Assembly (NCBI GenBank): GCA_949775045.1
Contig: OX459102.1
Coordinates: 9,147,738-9,211,737 of the forward strand
Direction: 5' to 3'
Origin: Metridium senile
Lineage: Eukaryota > Cnidaria > Anthozoa > Actiniaria > Metridiidae
Length of the DNA: 64,000 nt
The position numbers and the translations under genes were made by a program. Position 1 is the first letter of the stretch. The number at the start of each line of letters is the position of its first letter. Below the pieces are notes generated by a model, which saw nothing but the letters and a program-made list of their open reading frames with translations, had not been told where the DNA came from and ran no database searches. Of this stretch, positions 58,401 through 64,000 are shown in pieces.

Positions 58401-60352
58401 ATATTCATGATAATGATTATGATGATTATGATGGTGTTGACACTGATGATACAGACTAAGCTGTGGTGATCATGATGATCATAATGATACAATCATTATG
58501 ATGATAATAATAATATTGATGATAGTAAAATATGATAGTTCGCGTTTTGGTCAAAAGTAACATTTTACATAACAAACTTAAAAATCCCTTTTCATTGCAA
58601 TAGCTCTTATATATAAATGATTTTGAACAATGGATTCAATTTGAGGCTTACGGGATAAATAATTGTTTTGAATCCATCGTTTGAAAACATTTCCATATAC
58701 AGTAGCTCTAATACACACAGCTATTAAAACTGTACCTTGTGGGCCTTGACAAGGAACTGGATTGGTTTGAAAGGAACGAACCCTTCAATGTTGGAAGTAC
58801 TTGGTAGATTGTGAGGCGATTCCAGTACAGCTTTAGCATTTACTAGCTTGTCTACAAACACTAACCATGCATCAATCATTTCTTCTGTTCCATCTGAAAA
58901 GAAATACAAACACAGTACATAAAGATGTTTCTTGATTGCATTGTGTGATAAACATGTTAACTGTTTTATGGTGTATTTTGAGACAATATGGAGGCTTAAA
59001 GAACTTGTTGCAACACATCAGCAAAGATAAATGAGTGGAATGAGTGAACTGATAAATAAATGAATCAATTAAATAATGAATGAATAGGTGAATGAATGAA
59101 TGAGTGAATGAACAAATAAATGAATAAACAAATTAATGATCCTACGAATAAAACCATGAGCCTATTGAACCAATTAATGAATGAATGATTAAATACATAC
59201 ACAATTGAATAATAAATAAAAAAATGAATGAATAAATGAATATATATTAAAGGAATGAATAAATAAACAAATGAATAAACAAATGAATGAATGAACAAAT
59301 AAATAAACAAATGAGTTACTTCATGGCTGGGTAAATGTATGGAAGAATAAATGAGTGTGTAAATCAATTCATTTAGCCATCCACTTATTCATGCATTCTT
59401 CAGTCCAACAAGACTATCGTCCACACCATACCTGGAATATCTGGATGATCTGCAGCACTCTCAAGAGAAACCTTCCCTCCTTGACTCAGCACAAAGTTGA
59501 ATTTTCTAATTATTTAAAAAATAATAAAAATCTTTACAGATACAGCATTTACAATGATGATAATAACAATGGGTTGCTGCTATAGAGGTTCCTCTATAGT
59601 TTTCAATGAAGTACAAAAGTGCCCCCCCCCCCCCCCCCCTCACCAATACTGGCCAGTGAAGGGACCAAGAAAAATGTCCAGTTCACTACAAGTCACTACA
59701 AGGGCTATGGTTTATTGAGGGTTTAGTATTTTTGCAGCTTTGGGGAAACATTGTGCCTGGGTTTGGAAAGAATTCTGCAGGAGGGGTTCCACTGTGATTT
59801 CAATCAAGTACTTACTCAAAGAGACTGTTCAAAGCACCAGATGTCATGAACTGTTGCAGCATTAGATGGTAAGGAAACTTCTTGTCATCAAATAGCAGTC
59901 TTGATGCAAAGTTGATGCTATTCATATAGAAATGAAGCCTAGAAAAGTATTAAGAATAAACAAATGTGATCATTGTTGACATCATCATAAATTTCATCAT
60001 CACCATCACCAGTAGCATCATCATTATCATCATCATCATCAACATCACCATTACAATCATTATCATCACCATCATAAACATCATCATCATAACCAACACC
60101 AATATCATCATCATTAGCATCATCATCATCAGCAAATTTTTATCATTAAAATCATCAGGGCTCGCATTGATAAAGGTTTCATTAATTCATCATCACCAAC
60201 ATCATCATCACAATCAACAACATCATCACCAACAGCATCATCATCACCAACAGCATCATCACCAACAGCATCATCATCACCAACATCATCATCATCACCA
60301 ACATCATCATCATCACCAACAGCATCATCATCACCAACATCATCATTAGCAT

Positions 60353-60384
<32 letters not shown>

Positions 60385-63300
60385 GCAACAACACCATCAT
60401 TATCATCATTACCAATATCATCATCAGCAGCAGTACCACTATCATCAAATACTAGCATTTAGAATAGCATAAAGAACACTATCAGCCTCATTCCGTCCTA
60501 GTGTGTCATCAATATATCAGACATAAAATGAAGTTTGAATCATTGGCTGACTAACTGTGTTATTGCTATCACTAAAACAAAAATCCACCACATTACAGTC
60601 ACAACCACCACCATCATCCTCTTCCTCCTCATTATCACTATCATCACCACCACCACCATCAGCAGCAGCAGCAGTATCATCAGCATCATCATCATCGCCA
60701 TCTTTACCATCATTTATCACCTCCACCACCACTGCCACCACCATTACCATCATCATAATCATCCTTCTCCTCCTCATTACCAGTATCATCATCATTATCA
60801 TCATCATAATCATCCTTTTCCTCCTCATTATCAGTATCATCATCATTATCATCCTTCTCCTCCTCATTATCAGTATCACCATTATCATCATCTTAATCAT
60901 CCTTCTCCTCCTCATTATCAGTATCACCATTATCATCATCATAATCATCCTTCTCCTCCTCATTATCAGTATCACCATTATCATCATCATAATCATCCTT
61001 TTCCTCCTCATTATCAGTATCATCATCATTATCATCATAATCATCCTTTTCCTCCTCATTATCAGTATCATCATCATTATCATCATCTTAATCATCCTTC
61101 TCCTCCTCATTATCAGTATCACCATTATCATCATCATAATCATCCTTCTCCTCCTCATTATCAGTATCACCATTATCATCATCATAATCATCCTTTTCCT
61201 CCTCATTATCAGTATCATCATCATTATCATCCTTCTCCTCCTCATTATCAGTATCATCATCATTACCTTAGTCCTGGTGAAGACTTGTCAGCAGCAGCAC
61301 CATTCCATGCCAAAGCATTCTTCAAAATCTTACATAGCTGTGATGTAACCATCCTTGCGCTAACTGATGGTGTACCTGGAGTAGTGATATGAGGCGTTCT
61401 GCGCTGACGCTGGGCTGTAGCAACACTAAGCTTAAGCAAGGCACTGAAGAATTCTGATAATGACTTGCTGACGTTGGAGGTAACTTGTAGTAGTTGTTTA
61501 ACTATACGTTGCTGGGATGGCATTAGGGGTGACTTTGGTTCATCTTCTGATTTGGATGTTTTTGTTTCTTGGTCTTTACTTTCTGATGTAGACGGTCCAC
61601 TTGCTGGAAATAGTCAATTGGGTTTGGTTCTTAGTATTAGTACACATGTATCTATAGGTGAGCGTAGTGTTTACTAGTGTTGGTATTGTAATGCTAATTT
61701 GCCAACCATTTTCACAATAGATTTTTTAATTTTCGTTGTTCTAATAACAATGGTTAGTTGGCAAAACAATAACAAAATATGTCACTGTACGTAGTTAATT
61801 GCACACTGTGTTTGGACCAAGGATTTAAAAAAGGGGGGTTCCACACATAGAAGACTGGGGCAAGTGTAGCCACAGGTAGCCCAAGCAGAGAAAAGAGATT
61901 CCAGATAGTGTATTGCCATTACAAAGGGGGGTTCCATGGAACACCATGTAAAAATATCCTGTTCTGTCAATTTTTCGGAGTTCAGATATAAAAAACGCAA
62001 ACACAAATAAACAGAGAGAAAAAAACAACAGACAGACACACACACAAATAAACAAACCTAGACAAACAAACATACAACCAAAATATGCAAGGCAATGAAC
62101 TGCAGACAGACCAACACAAAGGCAGATAAACAAATGCAAAATAGTGACCAATTTGTATAACTATTCTTCTTGACTGACTAGCCTCTTATACATGTGAAAA
62201 ATCCATTTGGTTCCAACATGAATACGAGGTAAGCCAATCAAGAACAATAGCAGGTCACCATATTTGGGTCTATAACTGACCAGATGCACTTGCTTCCTCT
62301 GTCGCTTCCTTGTTCTCATTTAACAAATCTTGTTCCTCTTTTACAACAGTTTCCAGCACAGTTGTCTCCCATAACAATGACATGTAGAGTTCTCCTAATT
62401 GTGATAGAAGGTTGAGACCCAAGTCGGATCCCCAGTGATTAACACACATTGTACGGATATCCACCTGAAAATAAACAAATGAATGAGATAAATGGATGGA
62501 TGGATAGATATCAAATGAATGGAAGAATCAATAAATGAACAAATAAATGAATGAATGGATTGATAGATGAATGAATGAACAAATAAATAAATGAATGAAC
62601 AAATAAATAATTGAATGGATGAATAGATAGATGAATGAATGAATGGATAAATCAATAGAACAATGAACAAATAAATGAATGAATGGATTGATTGATGAAT
62701 AAATGGATAAATAAATAATATTAAATGAACAAATAATTGAATGGATGAATAGATAGATGAATGAATGAATGGATAAATCAATAGAACAATGAACAAATAA
62801 ATGAATGAATGGATTGATAGATGAATGAATGGACAAATAAATAATATTAAATGAACAAATAATTGAATGGATGAATAGATAGATGAATGAATGAATGGAT
62901 AAATCAATAGAACAATGAACAAATAAATGAATGAATGGATTGATTGATGAATAAATGGATAAATAAATAATATTAAATGAACAAATAATTGAATGGATGA
63001 ATAGATAGATGGATGAATGGACGAATCAATAAAACAATGAACGATGGTAAAAAAAAGAATAACTAAATGGATGGATGGATAATTACAGCGCAACGCGTAA
63101 AAGTATGGCCACTGACAATGTATTACTTCTGTCTCGCAATCGATCCATTGTGTTATCTTGTCTCGGATTGGATCGATGGCGATACAGAAGTATGCGAATA
63201 CATTATCAGTGACCATACTTTTACGCGTTGCGCTGTAAATTGTAAATATTGTGTTCTCTGTTAGATTTTTCATTGTTTAAGTCTCTTATTGCTTCTATTA

Positions 63301-63706
63301 TAATAATTATGAAGACCGACTCAAGTACATGGAGAAAATATGGACCCACAATAGATCATTAATTTATCCTATTTAGAACGAGTAGAACATTGTAACAGCC
63401 CATCAACCAGCACACAAATAGGAATGATTATCAAACAAAATCAACCATCACCTTTCTCACCTGTCCTGACCGACAGACGTACAAGAACATTGTTATGTAA
63501 GCATGAACTGCACACACGGCATGTAGAACAGGGGTTTGTTGTGGAGAGTGCATGGCTTTGTCTGGTTTAGATGCCGACACTACTTCATGACAGATTGACA
63601 AGTCTGGGTTCTCTGAGGGATTGTAGACAGAGGTTTGGAGTTTGTCCAAGGATTCTTTTAGTAGTACCATGCCTTGTTTGATTACTTGGGGTTCATGGGC
63701 TAGCAT
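31786..63706 (-). CDS. HUWE1: HUWE1 HECT E3 ubiquitin ligase (3' part, 34 exons)
   Basis: Exons, right to left: 63461-63706, 62281-62464, 61267-61603, 59816-59938, 59432-59505, 58736-58893, 57876-58142, 57274-57396, 56723-56839, 56157-56414, 55459-55608, 54880-55007, 53923-54004, 53424-53591, 52294-52471, 51318-51396, 49782-50584, 48694-48929, 47592-48165, 47003-47083, 46096-46287, 43962-44213, 43152-43433, 42284-42454, 41629-42026, 40883-41273, 40171-40490, 36957-39249, 35992-36237, 35073-35435, 33776-34428, 33212-33511, 32405-32595, 31786-31888. All are GT-AG and in phase, totalling 10,521 nt (3,506 residues plus stop). Domain order UBA, UIM, WWE, acidic, UBM, HECT matches vertebrate HUWE1 (about 4,370 residues), so roughly the first fifth lies beyond the window. 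HUWE1 attaches ubiquitin to substrates such as MCL1, p53 and MYC partners, and to histones, in other animals; substrates here are unknown. Confidence 0.96.
32073..32213. mobile_element. MITE, GAGTGATTTTCATATGACC family, copy 2
   Basis: Same element as at 30,911. It lies inside a (CTAACAAACAAA)n-like tract in the last HUWE1 intron, with TA on both sides, so the empty site can be read directly from the surrounding repeat. Confidence 0.9.
32700..33140. repeat. (CAA/CAG)n simple repeat in HUWE1 intron
   Basis: Imperfect CAACAA/CAGCAG repeats fill most of the intron between exons 32 and 33. The long open frames here (poly-Leu, poly-Cys, poly-Val) are artefacts. Confidence 0.95.
33570..33745. repeat. 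~75-bp tandem repeat next to HUWE1 exon 31
   Basis: Two full copies and a partial third of a unit containing TGTACAAACTTGTGGATATC and ACTGGAGCAGAACAGTGAGA. The last partial copy runs almost to the exon 31 donor. Confidence 0.85.
34556..34661. mobile_element. MITE with TACAGTGGAACCCCGTTAA ends
   Basis: A 106-bp palindromic element: TACAGTGGAACCCCG at the left, GGGTTCCACTGTA at the right, and internal GGCCGTATTAA repeats. The ends resemble Tc1/mariner-pogo families seen in many animals. Flanking TA would be the target duplication. Confidence 0.82.
34775..35005. repeat. three-copy ~85-bp repeat in HUWE1 intron
   Basis: CATGATTGTCAAGATACTGT, ATACCGAGAGGCGTTACC and AGTGGCTAA-type blocks recur near 34,780, 34,870 and 34,950 with small changes. 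Confidence 0.8.
35073..36237 (-). CDS. HUWE1: HUWE1 exons 29-30, linker before HECT
   Basis: Exons 35992-36237 and 35073-35435. They contain [20 protein letters not shown], then [15 protein letters not shown] and [18 protein letters not shown], and end [13 protein letters not shown], all recognisable from animal HUWE1. Between these blocks are Pro/Ser/Thr-rich linkers. Confidence 0.94.
35572..35950. mobile_element. nested pair: CACCGCTGTACTATTTGAC element with an inner element
   Basis: The outer ends CACCGCTGTACTATTTGAC and GTCAAATTCGACAGCTGTG match the element at 15,425. It is interrupted near 35,650 by a segment bounded by GCCATTTGCACGATGGCGTC and ATGACGCTATAATGCAAATGG. The inner text CACTACCAGTACCAGAA also occurs near 31,262. 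Confidence 0.72.
36490..36700. mobile_element. miniature element, CTGCGCCATCTTGAA family, copy 4
   Basis: Left end ACAGTTCCCTACGCCATCTTG, quoted here with internal AGCCGGGCC; right end GGCTACCTTTCAAGATGGCG. Full-length copy in a HUWE1 intron. Confidence 0.8.
36957..39249 (-). CDS. HUWE1: HUWE1 giant exon 28, DUF4414/UBM region
   Basis: A single 2,293-nt exon. It starts [13 protein letters not shown] and carries a UBM-like motif ([18 protein letters not shown]) and conserved [21 protein letters not shown] and [17 protein letters not shown] text. It continues into a long helical region ending before SHRLIESS. It is by far the largest exon of the gene in this window. Confidence 0.95.
39250..40170. 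other. HUWE1 intron 27, nothing recognised
   Basis: AT-rich intronic sequence with an A-rich run near 39,580 and C-runs near 39,890. No exon, RNA gene or clear element seen. Confidence 0.6.
40171..40490 (-). CDS. HUWE1: HUWE1 exon 27, tandem ubiquitin-binding motifs
   Basis: Contains [20 protein letters not shown] and [16 protein letters not shown], two UBM helices with the characteristic LP core. The second motif is completed by VL from the next exon. Preceding sequence is acidic and Ser/Thr-rich. Confidence 0.95.
40883..42454 (-). CDS. HUWE1: HUWE1 exons 24-26
   Basis: Exons 42284-42454, 41629-42026 and 40883-41273. Recognisable motifs are [13 protein letters not shown] and [21 protein letters not shown] long Lys/Glu coiled-coil-like stretch and a Ser/Pro-rich linker follow. 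The donor of exon 24 was placed at TCTG|GTAAAA because it is the only one keeping the phase; the frame happens to stay open beyond it. Confidence 0.92.
41290..41628. repeat. (CAT)n simple repeat abutting HUWE1 exon 25
   Basis: TCATCATCA-type repeats run directly up to the donor of exon 25. On the coding strand this is GATGATGGTGATG, so the exon frame stays open as poly-Asp past the splice site; phase with exon 26 fixes the true end. Confidence 0.9.
42640..43130. repeat. (CAT)n, poly-C and dispersed repeat in HUWE1 intron
   Basis: (CAT)n flanks a poly-C run (about 42,739-42,761) and one copy (about 42,845-42,945) of a dispersed repeat with CAGCCTCATTCCGTCCTAG and GAATCATTGGCTGA. Confidence 0.88.
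43152..44213 (-). CDS. HUWE1: HUWE1 exons 22-23, acidic domain
   Basis: Exons 43962-44213 and 43152-43433 encode a strongly acidic stretch ([30 protein letters not shown]) followed by MFLRIRDE. Vertebrate HUWE1 has an acidic region in this position. Much of it is written with GAT/GAA codons that resemble the surrounding intronic simple repeats. Confidence 0.93.
43785..43912. mobile_element. MITE, CACTAGCG...GCTTATGC family, uninterrupted copy
   Basis: AAGCCTGGATAGCACTAGCG at the left and CGCTAGTGTGAACCAGGCTT at the right, 128 bp. The same family is the outer shell at 12,775-13,356. Confidence 0.82.
44270..45095. mobile_element. two nested non-autonomous elements in HUWE1 intron
   Basis: The inner element runs about 44,418-45,070. 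Its ends TTAAGGACATTCCGTAG and CTACGGAATGTCCTTAA are perfect complements and include TTAA at both sides. Outer sequence joins GTATGTTGCTTGCAC on the left to GCTGCTTGTGAAAAGCAGGCT on the right, resembling the CACTAGCG/GCTTATGC family. No coding capacity. Confidence 0.75.
45161..45444. mobile_element. MITE with ACACCTATTTCAAAAACCG ends
   Basis: Left ACACCTATTTCAAAAACCGT, right complement CGATTTTTGAAATAGGTGT, about 284 bp. Subterminal CACAGTCCACACTCTGAAGC and CTTTAGAGTGTGGACTGTAG also pair. Confidence 0.82.
45772..45895. mobile_element. half copy of the CCCGGGCAAACGG element
   Basis: Matches the right half of the inner element at 12,811-13,020 (GTTTAAACATTGCCATTC, GAACGGATGTTGAAGC, CCGTTTGCCTGGGCC). 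The left half is missing or decayed. Confidence 0.75.
46096..47083 (-). CDS. HUWE1: HUWE1 exons 20-21
   Basis: Exons 47003-47083 and 46096-46287 encode an acidic/Ser/Thr linker. It ends [18 protein letters not shown], matching the EDLIDELLERD motif of animal HUWE1. Phases join exon 19 and exon 22. Confidence 0.93.
46370..46920. repeat. (GATGAT)n / (GATAATGATGATGAAAGC)n repeat
   Basis: Higher-order simple repeat in a HUWE1 intron, oriented GAT on the + strand, opposite to most (CAT)n tracts of the gene. It generates long artefactual frames on both strands. Confidence 0.93.
47110..47570. repeat. (CAT)n simple repeat in HUWE1 intron
   Basis: Imperfect CATTATCATCATC repeats with a partly duplicated ~130-bp block (TCTTCACGGTCATTATTATC occurs twice in variants near 47,217 and 47,370). 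Confidence 0.9.
47592..48929 (-). CDS. HUWE1: HUWE1 exons 18-19, helical repeats
   Basis: Exons 48694-48929 and 47592-48165. Conserved text includes [55 protein letters not shown] and [19 protein letters not shown]. This is armadillo-like helical scaffold. Confidence 0.95.
48541..48634 (-). pseudogene. duplicated fragment of HUWE1 exon 18 end and donor
   Basis: About 94 bp repeats the exon 18 3' end, donor and adjoining intron (48,662-48,753), about 120 bp downstream in the same intron. The copy keeps [17 protein letters not shown] and a GT donor (GTTAAA). It has a TAG in place of the conserved CAG codon just upstream and no acceptor, so it cannot be a normal exon. Confidence 0.85.
49150..49680. 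repeat. (CAT)n with a ~170-bp higher-order duplication
   Basis: TCATCACCACCATC-type repeats. The block with CATTGGCAGCATTATC and CCCTACCATCATTGG recurs after roughly 170 bp, so the simple repeat has itself been duplicated as a larger unit. Confidence 0.9.
49782..50584 (-). CDS. HUWE1: HUWE1 exon 17, helical region after WWE
   Basis: An 803-nt exon with [40 protein letters not shown] and [19 protein letters not shown], diagnostic of HUWE1 just after the WWE domain. Confidence 0.96.
50740..51060. repeat. (CATTCATC)n simple repeat
   Basis: CATTCATCCATC-type tetranucleotide repeat upstream of a miniature element, in the intron between HUWE1 exons 16 and 17. Confidence 0.92.
51060..51300. mobile_element. 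MITE with AGGCTAGGTTAACACGG ends
   Basis: Left AGGCTAGGTTAACACGGGACC and inner TTTTTGACCTGTCAAAAA; right GTCAAAAATTCGTCTGG and CTGTGTAAACGTAGCCT, about 240 bp with imperfect inverted ends. Lies 18 bp from the donor of exon 16. Confidence 0.8.
51318..53591 (-). CDS. HUWE1: HUWE1 WWE domain and linker, exons 14-16
   Basis: Exons 53424-53591, 52294-52471 and 51318-51396. The WWE domain reads [37 protein letters not shown] and [16 protein letters not shown] domains bind poly-ADP-ribose in several ligases. The short exon 16 is supported by phase and by its [10 protein letters not shown] text matching the ILIQGLTED region. Confidence 0.94.
51440..52280. repeat. (CAT)n tracts and dispersed repeat
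   Basis: CATCAT repeats with an ACTGCTACTCACAACAATG spacer recurring about every 110 bp (near 51,922, 52,037, 52,146 and 52,268). One copy of the CAGCCTCATTCCGTCCTAG dispersed repeat lies at about 51,697-51,771. Confidence 0.88.
52690..52755. promoter_or_regulatory. hairpin with two ATGCAAAT octamers
   Basis: AATCTAATGCAAATGA and its complement TCATTTGCATTAGATT face each other around a short AT-rich loop. ATGCAAAT is the POU-factor octamer. Function is unproven; it may be a small MITE remnant. Confidence 0.35.
53213..53392. mobile_element. MITE with ACTGCAGTTTTTG ends
   Basis: TTACTGCAGTTTTTGACATT at the left and AAAACTGCAGTAA at the right, with subterminal AAATACGTTTTTGGC mirrored by GCCAAAAACGTATTTC. 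About 180 bp, just outside the donor of the WWE exon. Confidence 0.8.
53923..56414 (-). CDS. HUWE1: HUWE1 exons 10-13
   Basis: Exons 56157-56414, 55459-55608, 54880-55007 and 53923-54004. They encode helical scaffold with [56 protein letters not shown] and [19 protein letters not shown]. Each has a direct counterpart in vertebrate HUWE1. Confidence 0.94.
54120..54255. repeat. ~135-bp duplicated block, copy 1
   Basis: GTCAGCCACACCCAACGATG, CAGGTTTGATATAGCATTGG and TGTTCTGGAGATACCTACAA occur here and again at 55,124-55,262, in the same orientation, on either side of HUWE1 exon 12. Confidence 0.85.
54270..54825. repeat. (CAAACAGA/CAAGCAAA)n simple repeat
   Basis: ACAAACAAGCAAGCAAACCGACAG-like repeat (about 20-24 bp higher-order period) between HUWE1 exons 12 and 13. 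The Cys/Leu/Val-rich open frames are artefacts. Confidence 0.93.
55124..55262. repeat. ~135-bp duplicated block, copy 2
   Basis: Second copy of the block at 54,120, with a short TATA expansion (ACACAATATATATGG). No coding potential assigned. Confidence 0.85.
56045..56130. mobile_element. miniature element, CTGCGCCATCTTGAA family, deleted copy
   Basis: Only the two ends remain: ATAGTTCCCTGCGCCACCTTG and GCTACCTTTCAAGATGGCCC. It lies close to the donor of HUWE1 exon 10. Confidence 0.7.
56450..57190. repeat. (GACAGACAAACA)n repeats flanking the UIM exon
   Basis: Three ~60-75 bp repeated blocks (AAACAAATTGCTAAA, CCCAATAAAGAGGAAATATA) at 56,450-56,660 and a (CAAACAGA)n tract at 56,925-57,190, with a poly-A run near 56,890. 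Confidence 0.9.
56723..57396 (-). CDS. HUWE1: HUWE1 UBA and UIM exons (8-9)
   Basis: Exon 57274-57396 encodes the UBA domain ([30 protein letters not shown]). Exon 56723-56839 encodes the UIM ([18 protein letters not shown]). Both bind ubiquitin and sit at visible residues about 464-543. Confidence 0.95.
57410..57870. repeat. (CAT/ATC)n simple repeat
   Basis: TCATCATCACAATC-type repeats fill the intron between HUWE1 exons 7 and 8. Confidence 0.93.
57876..63706 (-). CDS. HUWE1: HUWE1 exons 1-7 of the visible part
   Basis: Exons 63461-63706, 62281-62464, 61267-61603, 59816-59938, 59432-59505, 58736-58893 and 57876-58142. Text such as [60 protein letters not shown] and [15 protein letters not shown] matches the region before the UBA domain. 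The 63,706 boundary is an acceptor (TTTCTATAG), so more exons lie to the right. Confidence 0.94.
58200..58530. repeat. (GATGAT)n simple repeat
   Basis: GATGATACTGATGATATTCATGAT-like repeat, + strand GAT orientation, in the intron between HUWE1 exons 6 and 7. Confidence 0.9.
59030..59335. repeat. (AATG)n simple repeat
   Basis: AATGAATGAATAAATG-type repeat in the intron between HUWE1 exons 5 and 6. Confidence 0.92.
59960..60450. repeat. (CATCATCACCAACAG)n and (CAT)n repeat
   Basis: Nested simple repeat: a 9-18 bp unit with ATCACCAACAG and ATCATC plus a (CAG)n run near 60,363. Confidence 0.93.
60453..60552. repeat. dispersed CAGCCTCATTCCGTCCTAG repeat
   Basis: About 100 bp, nearly identical to the copies at 42,845 and 63,923. 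It is embedded in (CAT)n on both sides. Confidence 0.88.
60750..61266. repeat. ~48-51-bp minisatellite abutting HUWE1 exon 3
   Basis: About ten copies of a unit with TCCTTCTCCTCCTCATTATC and AGTATCACCATTATCATC. The array ends exactly at the donor of the exon at 61,267 (CATTAC|CTTAG). The open frames in both directions are repeat artefacts. Confidence 0.93.
62465..63062. repeat. (AATG)n with ~115-bp higher-order units
   Basis: AATGAATGGATTGAT and GGATAAATCAATAGAACAATG blocks recur about every 110-120 bp in a (GAATAAAT)n background. Immediately downstream of the intron's donor side. Confidence 0.92.
63086..63240. mobile_element. MITE with ACAGCGCAACGCGTAAAAG ends
   Basis: ATTACAGCGCAACGCGTAAAA at the left and TTTTACGCGTTGCGCTGTAA at the right are near-perfect complements, about 150 bp in all, with further internal pairing (GATCCATT/GATCGATGG). 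Confidence 0.85.
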
Positions 63707-63729
63707 CTATAGAAATCATTGTTGGTTAG

Positions 63730-64000
63730 TATTATCATCATTAGGTGCTGTCATTATTATCATTATAATGACTGTTACCTCTGTTACTTTATAATTATTA
63801 TCAGTATCATCATGATCACCATTAGTATCATCATCATAAATAATCATTACCACCATCATGATCATGATCATCATTATCTCAATATCATCATCATTATCAA
63901 CAATATCATCATCATCATCATACTAGAATTTAGGATATCATTTAGAACACTATCAGCCTCATTCCGTCCTAGTGTGTCATCAATATATCAGACACAAAAT
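63730..64000. repeat. (CAT)n and dispersed repeat at window end
   Basis: Imperfect CATTATCATCA repeats up to 63,922, then another copy of the CAGCCTCATTCCGTCCTAG dispersed repeat, cut by the window edge. Intronic to HUWE1. Confidence 0.88.

Noticed and set aside
60517..61392. 250-285-residue repeat proteins
   Set aside because: The minisatellite gives long frames in several reading frames on both strands, and they run into a real HUWE1 exon on one strand.
62395..63273. 292-residue Ile/Phe/Ser-rich protein
   Set aside because: (AATG)n simple repeat; only the 62,281-62,464 part is a real HUWE1 exon, in phase with neighbours.

Overview
This is animal nuclear DNA, most likely from an anthozoan cnidarian such as a sea anemone. 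That placement is an inference from the intron-split tRNA-Tyr genes, the strongly conserved many-exon HUWE1 gene, an IS3EU-type DNA transposon, CR1/L2-like retrotransposon debris and very dense small inverted-repeat elements. No species marker was searched.

Region 1 (1-12,081) is a tandem array of an approximately 718-728 bp unit. Each unit carries one intron-containing tRNA-Tyr(GUA) gene and one tRNA-Pro gene on the + strand: 17 Tyr and 17 Pro copies, with the array running off the left edge. Four consecutive units (2,888 bp) are themselves duplicated. Three Pro-type copies have a changed anticodon (UCG, an arginine anticodon) together with a changed T-loop base. One Pro copy is truncated by a deletion. 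A further, isolated tRNA-Pro lies at 13,790. Between them sit nested miniature elements and one possible orphan mini-exon (12,609).

Region 2 (14,422-29,856, - strand) is a complete 11-exon gene for a 955-residue protein that I do not recognise. It has an N-terminal conserved part, a CxxC...CxxC knuckle, long Lys/Arg/Ser-rich nuclear-localisation-like stretches and a C-terminal cysteine cluster. All splice sites and phases join. Its introns hold an IS3EU-like transposon (22,855-26,019; 6-bp target duplication; roughly 500-bp inverted repeats; spliced 409-residue DDE transposase), a broken CR1/L2-like reverse-transcriptase tail, a minisatellite and several miniature elements.

Region 3 (31,786-63,706, - strand) is HUWE1, a giant HECT E3 ubiquitin ligase. 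Thirty-four consecutive exons join in phase to encode the last 3,506 residues. In order they carry UBA, UIM, WWE, helical-repeat, acidic, UBM and HECT parts. The 5' portion of the gene lies beyond the right edge. Its introns are packed with (CAT)n, (CAAACAGA)n-like and (AATG)n simple repeats and with dispersed miniature elements.

Both protein genes read leftwards, tail to head, separated by about 1.9 kb. The tRNA array is on the opposite strand. The most notable signals are the tRNA array with its anticodon-switched copies, the start codon inside both terminal repeats of the transposon, and the uncharacterised cysteine-cluster gene.
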